Assembly: GCA_964350135.1 (NCBI GenBank)
Contig: CAYGJN010000018.1
Location: 1 to 29,036 of the forward strand
Direction of reading: 5' to 3'
DNA length: 29,036 nt
DNA from: CAYGJN01 sp964350135
Lineage (GTDB): Bacteria; Bdellovibrionota; Bacteriovoracia; Bacteriovoracales; Bacteriovoracaceae
The notes beneath the pieces were generated by a model. That model made no database searches. It had not been told where the DNA came from and saw only the letters and a program-made list of their open reading frames with translations. A program made the translations under genes and the position numbers. Below are positions 22,248-29,036 of this stretch, in pieces (the first letter of the stretch is position 1; every line of letters begins with the position of its first letter).

Positions 22248-23693
22248 TTGAGTGCAAGTAATCTCTTAAATGTAGGCCAAAGTGGTTTAGATTCTTCAAA
22301 GAAGAGTTTATCAACCGCTGGGCATAATATCGCCAATGCCAATACTGAAGGCTATAGTAGACAACGTACTCTTCAACAAACAGGTACCCCTATTGGTTAT
22401 GGAAACCTCGTTCTTGGAACTGGTGCAAGGGTAACATCAGTTGAGAGATTTCATGATCAACATGCAGAAAAAAAATTACAACTTGCTCTTACTGAACATA
22501 ATTTTAATAAGTCTAGAAACTTTCAACTCTCTCAGGTTGAGGGAGTATTTAACGAAATTGATGCCGAAGGTTTTAGTAATGTTTTAAATACATTTTTCAA
22601 CTCTTTTCGTGAACTCTCCAAGCAACCTGATGATGAAACTATTCGTTCCGTTGTTAGAGACAGCGCAGGCTTGGTCGTTAGAGACTTTAAACGAACTAAA
22701 CGATCGCTTAATGAACTTCAGACAGCACTTGATAGAGCTGTTAATATATCTGTTACCGACATCAATACCCTTATGCAACAAGTTGGTGATCTTAACGTTA
22801 AAATTCGCTCTATTGAAAATGGCCACGGTGAGACAGGAGACCTTAGAGATCAAAGAGATCTTATGGTTAGAAAACTTTCCGAGTTTTTTGAAATCACAAC
22901 TTATGTTGGAGAAGATGGACAATTTACTATCAATGCTGAAGGTGTTGGGAGTTTAGTTGTTGGAAATCATGTTCAAGAACTTGTTGCTGCTAAGTCACAT
23001 CAATCCGAAGGTCATCATGAAGGTAGCGTAGAGGTTTTTATAAAAGGCCGCGCTAAAAAAGTTTCACATAAATTTGTAAGCGGAAGAATGAGAGCCCTAC
23101 TCGATACAAGAGATGTTGAACTTAAAAGCTTTCAAGAAAAAGTTGATGGATTAGCGTATGATATTGCTAAATCTGTTAATGCTATCCACAGAAGAGGTTA
23201 TGTAAACAAGACCTTTCAGTCCAATGCACCTCAAGGCAATAATGATGCCTTAACTGGTATTAATTTCTTTAAGGAACCGACTAGCCGCTTTGCCGCTGCT
23301 GAACAAATATCTCTTAGTGATGAAGTTTCAAGTGATTTAAAAAATATTGCAACGGCATTTGTACCAGATAGCCCTGGTGATAATAGAATCTCTATTGCTA
23401 TCTCTAAACTTCAAAGCTCAAAAATTCTTGATGAAGGAACTGCAACTTTTGAGGAAGCCTACCAAAAAGGAATTGGAAAGATTGGTTTAGAAACAGCTAA
23501 GGCAAGAGTTAACGAAGAGCAAACACTGGGAGTTTTAACTCAAATTAAAGCTATGAAAGAAAGAGTTTCCGGTGTTTCCATTGATGAAGAAACAGCAAAT
23601 ATGATTCGTTTTCAACACGTTTATGATGCCTCAGCAAGAGTGATGAGTGTGGCCGAACAAATGTTTGATACGGTACTAAGTATTAAAAGATAG
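22248..23693 (+). CDS. flgK: Flagellar hook-filament junction protein FlgK (HAP1)
   Basis: FlgK is the first junction protein between hook and filament. The 481-residue protein has the N-terminal rod/hook signature GHNIANANTEGYSRQR, a long coiled region (about 75-200) with GDLRDQRDLMVRKLSEF, and the C-terminal D0 helix SIDEETANMIRFQHVYDAS to RVMSVAEQMFDTVLSI. It is shorter than E. coli FlgK (547), reflecting a smaller exposed middle domain. Translation starts at TTG (22248-22250) with AGGTGA before it. Confidence 0.95.
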   Translation: MSASNLLNVGQSGLDSSKKSLSTAGHNIANANTEGYSRQRTLQQTGTPIGYGNLVLGTGARVTSVERFHDQHAEKKLQLALTEHNFNKSRNFQLSQVEGVFNEIDAEGFSNVLNTFFNSFRELSKQPDDETIRSVVRDSAGLVVRDFKRTKRSLNELQTALDRAVNISVTDINTLMQQVGDLNVKIRSIENGHGETGDLRDQRDLMVRKLSEFFEITTYVGEDGQFTINAEGVGSLVVGNHVQELVAAKSHQSEGHHEGSVEVFIKGRAKKVSHKFVSGRMRALLDTRDVELKSFQEKVDGLAYDIAKSVNAIHRRGYVNKTFQSNAPQGNNDALTGINFFKEPTSRFAAAEQISLSDEVSSDLKNIATAFVPDSPGDNRISIAISKLQSSKILDEGTATFEEAYQKGIGKIGLETAKARVNEEQTLGVLTQIKAMKERVSGVSIDEETANMIRFQHVYDASARVMSVAEQMFDTVLSIKR

Positions 23694-23701
23694 GTAGTTA
23701 G

Positions 23702-24748
23702 ATGACTCGAGTGTCAGAAAACAGTAATACAGCAACAATTGGTTACGCTCTTACTAAAACCAAGAGAAAGCTTGAAGATCTTCAGATGAAGGGCGCTAGT
23801 CTTAAGCGGATAGTTAAACCTTCTGATGACCCTATTGGAAATGTCGATCTTATCGGCATGCGCTCAAGACTTAAAGATAACGATCAAATGAAACGAAATA
23901 TTTCATATGCTCAAACCTATTTGGAATTCTCTGAAAATGCGGTTGCTGAGTTAACTGATATTATGAACAAAGCAAAAGAAATCGCAATTGCTCAATCATC
24001 AGATACCTATAACCCTGGTGTTAGAAAAAATATTGCAAGAGAAGTCGACCAGCTAAGAAACCAAGCAATGTCCATTGCTAACAAGCGTTTAGGTAATAAG
24101 TATATATTTGCTGGCTATAAAACTCAGCAAAAACCTTTTGATGAAAATGGTGGATACCACGGTGATGGCAATAATTCTTTTGTAGAAATAACTAAAGATT
24201 TTTTTGTTCCAATTAGTCTTAATGGTGAAGAAGTCTTTTTCAGCATCAATAAAATGCAAAGTCTCAATAGTGACCCTTTGGCCGATGTTCCCGAGCTTAA
24301 AACTGATCCTGCAGATAAAAAATCTGGAGACATCAAAGAAGAAGACAAAAAAACGGAAGAGGAAATCAAAAGAGACATCGCTTCACTGAATAATGAGAGA
24401 ACTGGTGGAAGAAGAGAAAGTATCTTTGATCAACTAGACACACTTAAAAGTGCTCTTATGAGTGGTAGCGCAGAAGCCATACAAAACCTGCTAGAGGGAA
24501 TCGACGAATCAACAAATAGATTAATTACTTTAAGAACCAAACTTGGCTCTATTATGAAATCTGTTATTGATGCTGAAGGCACAATTGACACAGAGAACCT
24601 GGTGACCGAAAAGCATAAAAGTAAGATTCAAGATGCTGATATTGCAGAACTTTTTAGTGAATTAGAAAAACAAAAAAATATAATGGAAGCAACTTACAAA
24701 AGTACCGGAAACATCGTAAATACCAGACTTATAGACTTTCTAAGATAA
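23702..24748 (+). CDS. flgL: Flagellar hook-filament junction protein FlgL (HAP3)
   Basis: FlgL is the flagellin-like junction protein. The 348-residue protein has the flagellin N-terminal pattern (GASLKRIVKPSDDPIGNVDL, YLEFSENAVAELTDIMNKAKEIAI) and GNKYIFAGYKTQQKPFD, a hallmark of FlgL. The C-terminal helix ends DADIAELFSELEKQKNIMEATY and STGNIVNTRLIDFL. An exposed middle segment (about 200-230) is rich in Asp, Glu and Lys. It begins 8 bases after flgK. Confidence 0.94.
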   Translation: MTRVSENSNTATIGYALTKTKRKLEDLQMKGASLKRIVKPSDDPIGNVDLIGMRSRLKDNDQMKRNISYAQTYLEFSENAVAELTDIMNKAKEIAIAQSSDTYNPGVRKNIAREVDQLRNQAMSIANKRLGNKYIFAGYKTQQKPFDENGGYHGDGNNSFVEITKDFFVPISLNGEEVFFSINKMQSLNSDPLADVPELKTDPADKKSGDIKEEDKKTEEEIKRDIASLNNERTGGRRESIFDQLDTLKSALMSGSAEAIQNLLEGIDESTNRLITLRTKLGSIMKSVIDAEGTIDTENLVTEKHKSKIQDADIAELFSELEKQKNIMEATYKSTGNIVNTRLIDFLR

Positions 24749-24750
24749 AC

Positions 24751-24777
24751 TAAATTCTTTCAGAATTATTCCGAAAA
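24751..24777 (+). promoter_or_regulatory. Candidate sigma-28 (FliA) promoter upstream of csrA
   Basis: TAAA (24751-24754), 15 bases, then TCCGAAAA (24770-24777) compares with the FliA consensus TAAA-N15-GCCGATAA, matching 10 of 12 positions. It would place csrA-fliW with the late flagellar genes. Conservation across relatives would be needed to separate it from chance. Confidence 0.35.
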
Positions 24778-24809
24778 GATTTAAAACCCATGGTACCTGA
24801 TCTTTTTTC

Positions 24810-24838
24810 TTGATCTTTACCGATCTGGATACTATATG
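24810..24838 (+). promoter_or_regulatory. Candidate sigma-70 promoter of csrA
   Basis: TTGATC (24810-24815) and TATATG (24833-24838) are 17 bases apart. Transcription would begin about 24845, giving a leader of about 50 bases that holds two GGA motifs (24871-24873 and 24886-24888), the second within the ribosome binding site. Confidence 0.4.
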
Positions 24839-24894
24839 ATGCAGGCAGAACAAATTCAGGCACGAACCATGGATTGTTTAGTTGAGGAATAACT

Positions 24895-25125
24895 ATGCTG
24901 GTACTTACACGGAAGCTTGGCGAAAGCATCGCAATTGATGATCATATTAAAATCGTTGTTGTCCAAATTAAGGGAAAACAAGTCAGGTTGGGCATCAAGG
25001 CGCCTAAAGAAACAAAGATACATCGAGAAGAGGTCTATCAGGCCATTCAAAGACAAAATACCATGGCGAGTCAAGCCAATATAGATGATGTTTCAAAGCT
25101 CTCTGAGGAGCTCTCTAAGAAATAA
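24895..25125 (+). CDS. csrA: Carbon storage regulator CsrA, FliW-responsive type
   Basis: CsrA (RsmA) is a dimeric RNA-binding protein that blocks ribosome binding sites at GGA motifs. The 76-residue protein has the canonical MLVLTRKLGESI start and VRLGIKAPKETKIHREEVYQ, including RNA-binding residues Leu4 and Arg44. It also has Asn55, the residue B. subtilis CsrA needs for FliW control, and a longer C-terminal tail than E. coli CsrA (61 residues), as in FliW-containing bacteria. GAGGAA precedes the ATG. fliW follows after 78 bases. Confidence 0.96.
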   Translation: MLVLTRKLGESIAIDDHIKIVVVQIKGKQVRLGIKAPKETKIHREEVYQAIQRQNTMASQANIDDVSKLSEELSKK

Positions 25126-25203
25126 ATTCCTTCTTGCATATCTGACCTTTTCACTGATAACATTCTTCTAGGCTCATGCTGCTCTGAGCATCGGAGGAAT
25201 TTG

Positions 25204-25767
25204 GTGAATATCTCAACAACAAGATTCGGGGAACTCCAGGTAAATACGGAAGACGTAATTAACTTCAAAGAAGGAATTCTTGGATTTGAAAAACTAACAC
25301 GTTTTTTTATTATTGACCCAGGTGATAATACATTAATTATGTGGCTTCAGTCATTAGATGATGGATCAATCGCCTTTCCAATTATTGAACCTAAAGTTTT
25401 TCATTCTGAGTACGTCGTTAAGCTACTTCCTTCGGAGCTTGCAAGTCTCAACCTTGATAATCTTTCTCAAGCAAAAGTTTTTAGTATATTAACAATCCCT
25501 CAAGACGTGACTCAAATGTCAGCTAACCTTAAGGCTCCAATTGTAATAAATGCTCAAACAAATACTGCAAGACAAATTGTTCTTCAGGATAATAAACTTT
25601 CTGTTCGTTATGAAATGTATACTGAACTTAAAAAACATATCATCACAATGGCCAACAATTGTTCAGATGACTCTGTAAGAGTTAATAGAAATGAAGCCAA
25701 GCCAAGAACAGAAGATGCTCCTAAGAAGAAAAATATTTCTGAAAGACGTCGCCCAGAAGCTCAATAA
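25204..25767 (+). CDS. fliW: CsrA antagonist and flagellar assembly factor FliW
   Basis: FliW binds CsrA and frees flagellin mRNA when cytoplasmic flagellin is low. The 187-residue protein has the typical TTRFGELQVNTEDVINFKEG, ILGFEKLTRFFIID, LIMWLQSLDDGSIAFPIIEP and LKAPIVINAQTNTARQIVL motifs. After about residue 150 it carries a basic, Arg/Lys/Glu-rich tail not present in many FliW proteins. I chose GTG 25204 over TTG 25201 because GGAGG (25193-25197) is then 6 rather than 3 bases away. It ends at the strong terminator. Confidence 0.95.
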   Translation: MNISTTRFGELQVNTEDVINFKEGILGFEKLTRFFIIDPGDNTLIMWLQSLDDGSIAFPIIEPKVFHSEYVVKLLPSELASLNLDNLSQAKVFSILTIPQDVTQMSANLKAPIVINAQTNTARQIVLQDNKLSVRYEMYTELKKHIITMANNCSDDSVRVNRNEAKPRTEDAPKKKNISERRRPEAQ

Positions 25768-25790
25768 ATAACTTTTTAAATTTTAGATAA

Positions 25791-25818
25791 AAAAAACCCG
25801 CTTTGTAGCGGGTTTTTT
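25791..25818. terminator. Strong bidirectional rho-independent terminator
   Basis: AAAAAACCCGCT and AGCGGGTTTTTT form a perfect 12-base stem with loop TTGT, and the A and T flanks make it work from either side. It lies between the convergent fliW and TPR genes and separates the flagellar operon from the minus-strand cluster. Confidence 0.95.
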
Positions 25819-25821
25819 ATT

Positions 25822-26583
25822 TTAAGTTAATGATGTCTCTGTTGCTGATTCAGAAAGCTTTAAATACATATGGGCATCCTGATTGCCAGGGTCCTTCTCT
25901 AGAATTTTATGCCACTCGGTCTGAGCCTCTAAAACTTTTCCATGACCATAATAAAGAATCCCAAGAGCAAGTCTGGCCGGCATATAAGAAGGGTATTCGT
26001 TTTTTAATCTTTTTAATTCATCAAAAGCTTTAGAGATGAATCCTTTTTTAGCATAGACCTTTGAAATTTTAATTCTTGCTTCAAGGTTTTTTGAATCAAG
26101 AGCAATGGCCTTATTGTATTCAAAAAGAGCTTCATCAAAACGAGAGTAACTCACATAAAGATCTGCTAGTTCAAAATGCTTATAAGCAAGCTTCTTATTG
26201 ATATGAGGATCATTTAGCGCCGAAGTTGGCTCCCCTCTTTTGGGAGTTGCTGATACTTTGTCTTTTGCAGTATTAAATACTTCTTTCGCTTTTTCATATT
26301 TTCCAATGTCGTTATATAAAACTGAAAGGCTAATTGATGCATCAGTATGATTGGGGTTGATTTCTAGAACTTTAGTAAATGCTCTAATAGCTTTACCAAT
26401 TTCGCCATTTCGATGAAAAATATTGGCCATCAAGAAAAAAGCTTCTTGAGAGTTTTTATTAACAGCAACCACATTATCAATAATTTCTAAAGCTTGTTGT
26501 AACTCACCTTTTTCAAAAAGCATTCTTGCTACATTAAGCTCACTAGTGTTTTTTTCATTAGCATTTGAAGCGATAGTTTCCAT
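25822..26583 (-). CDS. Tetratricopeptide repeat protein
   Basis: From the ATG at 26583 (AGGTG before it) the protein has 253 residues and no signal peptide. It consists of about six TPR helical pairs: for example ELNVARMLFEKGELQQALEI, AFFLMANIFHRNGEIGKAIR, SLSVLYNDIGKYEKAKEVF, HFELADLYVSYSRFDEALFE and ISKVYAKKGFISKAFDEL. A charged break (SATPKRGEPTSALND) separates the third and fourth. TPRs bind partner proteins; the partner is not known. It starts 9 bases after the BamD-type gene, so the two are in one operon. Confidence 0.85.
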   Translation of the reverse strand: METIASNANEKNTSELNVARMLFEKGELQQALEIIDNVVAVNKNSQEAFFLMANIFHRNGEIGKAIRAFTKVLEINPNHTDASISLSVLYNDIGKYEKAKEVFNTAKDKVSATPKRGEPTSALNDPHINKKLAYKHFELADLYVSYSRFDEALFEYNKAIALDSKNLEARIKISKVYAKKGFISKAFDELKRLKNEYPSYMPARLALGILYYGHGKVLEAQTEWHKILEKDPGNQDAHMYLKLSESATETSLT

Positions 26584-26592
26584 AATCACCTT

Positions 26593-27351
26593 TTATTTCT
26601 GCGGTTGATTTAATTTTGTTTGGCAATTTACTTTTGTTGCACTAACAGCTTTTTTCTGAGACCCATTAAGCAATGGAAGAAACTTGTCTGCGTAATTAAT
26701 GCATTTCTGATACTCATCCAAAAGTAAGCTTGAGCTTACAATTCTAGTCATTGAATGATTTTTTAATTTTTGATCTTCTATATTATTTAAAATATCTAAA
26801 TATCTAAAACGTGCAGCAGAGTAGACTTCGGTTTTAAAATAAAAATCCGCAACATACTGCTCTTTATCTATAAGCATCTTTTTAGCATGTGCAATCTTTT
26901 TACCTGCACCCTCAATATATTCTGAGCGAGGATACTTCTTAATAACTTCTTCGTAGTACTTAATTGCCTCGATGGCAGGAGTTAAGTCTCTATCAAACGT
27001 ATCAGGAATTTGCTTATCAAAAGATTCTGCAATCTTCCATACAACATAAGCCATTTTTTTACTTCGCGGGTGAAAATCACGAAATAAAATATAAGCTGCT
27101 GCTGCCTCTACAAAGTTCTCTTGTTTGAAAAGGATATCTGCCTGAAGAAGCTCAGCATGAGTTGCATAAAAACTATAAGGGTATTGGGACCTTAAGAGAT
27201 TTAATTTTTCTGTCGCTAATAAGTATCTTTCTGCATTAACGAAAGCTTGAGCTTCCTTAAATAAAACTTCTGCAGGTGTTTTCCCATCTGGTCTCTTTGT
27301 AGAGCAAGAATAGGCCAATAAAATAGATATTAATGCGAAGAGGCGAATCAT
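26593..27351 (-). CDS. bamD: BamD-type outer-membrane lipoprotein (ComL/YfiO family)
   Basis: BamD is the essential TPR lipoprotein of the BAM complex that inserts beta-barrel proteins into the outer membrane. The 252-residue protein has a signal peptide with Cys16 (LLAYSC), then TPR-like pairs including EVLFKEAQAFVNAERYLLA, YATHAELLQADILFKQENFV, AAAAYILFRDFHPRS, AIKYYEEVIKKYPRSEY and DFYFKTEVYSAARFRYLDIL. Motif order and length (E. coli 245) fit BamD. Other TPR lipoproteins such as CpoB are less likely. Confidence 0.88.
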   Translation of the reverse strand: MIRLFALISILLAYSCSTKRPDGKTPAEVLFKEAQAFVNAERYLLATEKLNLLRSQYPYSFYATHAELLQADILFKQENFVEAAAAYILFRDFHPRSKKMAYVVWKIAESFDKQIPDTFDRDLTPAIEAIKYYEEVIKKYPRSEYIEGAGKKIAHAKKMLIDKEQYVADFYFKTEVYSAARFRYLDILNNIEDQKLKNHSMTRIVSSSLLLDEYQKCINYADKFLPLLNGSQKKAVSATKVNCQTKLNQPQK

Positions 27352-27395
27352 GAAGTTAATTTAACCTTAAGCGATTAGACAGTCAAAGCTTACTA

Positions 27396-28457
27396 TCAAA
27401 GATCACGAGTACTTTCAGGAAAAATATCTTTATAAACTTCACTAAACAATAACTTTAGAGAGGCAGCAAGAGGTATTGAGACAATCATTCCTACAACACC
27501 CATATATTGGGACCCTATTATGACGCTTACCACAACAAGAACTGGATGGATATTTACTATTTTTGAAACCAATATAGGAAAAACCAAAGCTAAATCAATG
27601 GCGTTGGCCACAGAGTAAAGAATAACAACTGCACCAAACTCAGGTCCCATTCCAAAATCAATAAACCCAACAACAAGTCCAGGAATAATTCCAATGATTG
27701 GCCCTATATATGGAATAATATTCGTAACGGCTGCTGCGAGCCCAAGAAGTAAAGCAAAGCGAACATCCATAATAAGTAGGCCACCTCCAATTATAATCCC
27801 AACAATGGCAGCCTCAACAAATTTAGCAAAAATATAATCACCAATCTGGCTATTAAATTGATAAACAAGAAAATAGGCCCTTTCAAAAATTTGATTAGGA
27901 ACAAATTTTAAAAATTTATTTTTTAACTCTCTTCCATCTCTCATAAGAAAGAAAAGAAATAGAGGAATCAATAATAACCACTCCAACAATGAGGCTAAGA
28001 TCTTCGGTATTTTTAATAAAGCTTCCCTACCTTGACCCTCAAGAAAAACTAGAAAGTCGTCAACAACACCATCTGGTAACTCTAGACCTGCTCTATTTAG
28101 AGCTTCTTGCTGAATCTTTGAATAATTAGTCTCAAGAAGTTGCTCTACCTTGGGAATATAATATTGAAAATTATCAAACTCGTCCTGGAGTGTTGGAATT
28201 AATTTAGCCATTGGAAAGATAAGAAAAAATCCAACCGCAATAAATATAACAAAAATTGAAGCTCCCTTACTTAATCCAAGCTTTCTAAAGATAGGCACTA
28301 TAGGTTTTAAAATAAGGGAGAGGATAAAACTTACAATCAATGGAAATGTAACTCTGGGCATACTCGCTAGAGCTACAACTAATATAATTAGTGTAAGACT
28401 AAAAAAAACAAGCTTGGTCGTTCCAATATTATTTTCTGTATTGGCTTTGATATTCAT
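27396..28457 (-). CDS. AI-2E family (PerM-type) membrane permease
   Basis: The 353-residue protein has about seven to eight membrane segments and the family layout: two helices at the N-terminus (FFSLTLIILVVALASMPRV, TFPLIVSFILSLILKPIVP), a long soluble stretch with helix DEFDNFQYYIPKVEQLLE, then TNIIPYIGPIIGIIPGLVVG and the C-terminal HPVLVVVSVIIGSQYMGVVGM and PLAASLKLLF. Family members transport various small molecules or ions; the substrate here is unknown. Its start overlaps the end of the upstream CNB-domain gene by 29 bases, so their translation is probably coupled. Confidence 0.88.
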   Translation of the reverse strand: MNIKANTENNIGTTKLVFFSLTLIILVVALASMPRVTFPLIVSFILSLILKPIVPIFRKLGLSKGASIFVIFIAVGFFLIFPMAKLIPTLQDEFDNFQYYIPKVEQLLETNYSKIQQEALNRAGLELPDGVVDDFLVFLEGQGREALLKIPKILASLLEWLLLIPLFLFFLMRDGRELKNKFLKFVPNQIFERAYFLVYQFNSQIGDYIFAKFVEAAIVGIIIGGGLLIMDVRFALLLGLAAAVTNIIPYIGPIIGIIPGLVVGFIDFGMGPEFGAVVILYSVANAIDLALVFPILVSKIVNIHPVLVVVSVIIGSQYMGVVGMIVSIPLAASLKLLFSEVYKDIFPESTRDL

Positions 28458-29034
28458 TAAGGTCCTGTTGATTAAGCTTGTATTTAAGAACTTTCATCTC
28501 TGTTGTAATTGATGAAAGTCTATTGGCCAGTATGATTGAAATTGACTGCAAGAGCTTTGCACCAACAACAGGATAATCATTTATTAACTCATTCACATCT
28601 GGTTTAAAAATACCAAGTAGACAGCAAGACTCTTTTGCTATTGCTGAAGCTGTTCTTAAAGCATTTTCCTGTAATAAGGCTAACTCACCAAAGTGATCAC
28701 CTTTTTCCAAAGTGGTAATATGAAACAGCTGTGCTTGTGCAGCTGCTTCTTTTTTTTCCTCAGTTTCAATGACTTCATCATCTTTACTAATTTTGTACGA
28801 CTTAGCCATTATATCAACTTGTCCGTTATAGATAAGATAAAAGCCGACACCGTTATCATCTTGCTTAAAGATGGCTTCCTTAGAGGAAAAATGTCTTACA
28901 TGTAAATATTTAGAAAGTGCTCTTAGTTCATTATCTGAAAAATTTTTGAACACTTTAATACTTCTTAGAAATTTTGGGATGGCCGATTGGTGGGCCCTTG
29001 AAAGAGGAGAAGCTAACCAAAAATATTTCAACAC
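28429..29034 (-). CDS. Cyclic nucleotide-binding domain protein
   Basis: The visible 201 residues hold one cNMP-binding (Crp-type) domain, about residues 25-155. It starts IKVFKNFSDNELRALSKYLHV, with EAIFKQDDNGVGFYLIYNGQVDI and the phosphate-binding cassette HFGELALLQENALRTASAIA, which keeps Glu and Arg. An acidic/Ala-rich loop (ETEEKKEAAAQAQ) is inserted in the beta barrel. No helix-turn-helix follows; the end is a helix with IILANRLSSITTEMKVLKYK. It is probably a signalling or regulatory subunit and not a transcription factor. The frame is open to the window edge, so the true start may lie outside; GTG at 29034 is the first possible start seen. Confidence 0.85.
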   Translation of the reverse strand: MLKYFWLASPLSRAHQSAIPKFLRSIKVFKNFSDNELRALSKYLHVRHFSSKEAIFKQDDNGVGFYLIYNGQVDIMAKSYKISKDDEVIETEEKKEAAAQAQLFHITTLEKGDHFGELALLQENALRTASAIAKESCCLLGIFKPDVNELINDYPVVGAKLLQSISIILANRLSSITTEMKVLKYKLNQQDLNEYQSQYRK

Positions 29035-29036
29035 GG

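Noticed and set aside
24774..24810. Terminator after flgL (GAAAAGAT...ATCTTTTTTC)
   Set aside because: The stem is nearly all A/T with a loop of about 20 bases, and overlaps candidate promoters; too weak to call.

Overview
The window is about 29 kb of AT-rich DNA from a flagellated Gram-negative bacterium. Gram-negative character rests on lpxC, a BamD-type lipoprotein and the flagellar P-ring and L-ring genes. The AT-rich composition, deltaproteobacterial-style flagellar gene order ending in csrA-fliW, single-domain FlgJ and mix of genes suggest the Bdellovibrionota, most likely the Bacteriovorax/Halobacteriovorax/Peredibacter side of the predatory bacteria. That placement is inferred from gene content and family knowledge, not from a search. 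A run of ten N bases at 12828-12837 shows a draft scaffold.

Layout. (1) 1-8446, minus strand: lpxC, proS, rlmB, four tRNA genes (Thr-TGT, Tyr-GTA, Gly-TCC, Thr-GGT), then tuf, which runs off the left edge. The tRNA set, anticodons and order match the E. coli thrU-tyrU-glyT-thrT-tufB operon, but a small predicted secreted protein gene lies between tRNA-Gly and tRNA-Thr. Upstream on the same strand is a small membrane protein, ruvC-ruvA-ruvB (Holliday junction processing) and a membrane-anchored J-domain protein. (2) 8534-11276, plus strand: folD, gcvT, gcvH (one-carbon and glycine cleavage, with no gcvP here) and an unrecognised 117-residue protein. (3) 11273-16233, minus strand: xseB, a patatin-like lipoprotein lacking the catalytic serine, a class A penicillin-binding protein (PBP1A type) overlapping it by 4 bases and interrupted by the assembly gap, and a TonB/TolA-like protein. 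(4) 16234-25767, plus strand: a late-flagellar operon behind a near-consensus sigma-54 promoter: flgF, flgG, flgA, flgH, flgI, flgJ, flgM, flgN, flgK, flgL, then csrA and fliW. It covers rod, P-ring, L-ring, anti-sigma factor, chaperone, hook-filament junction and flagellin translational control. A strong bidirectional terminator closes it. (5) 25822-29036, minus strand: a cyclic-nucleotide-binding-domain protein (possibly cut by the right edge), an AI-2E/PerM family permease, a BamD-type lipoprotein and a TPR protein.

Most of the window is core, well-recognised biology. The parts that stand out are the catalytically dead patatin-like lipoprotein coupled to PBP1A, the secreted four-cysteine protein inside the tRNA-tuf operon with a possible leaderless promoter, a FlgH without the usual outer-membrane segment, a structured regulatory region upstream of flgF, and a FliW-type CsrA with paired GGA motifs at several ribosome binding sites. 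I did not find a CRISPR array, insertion sequence, prophage, toxin-antitoxin pair or obvious defence system.
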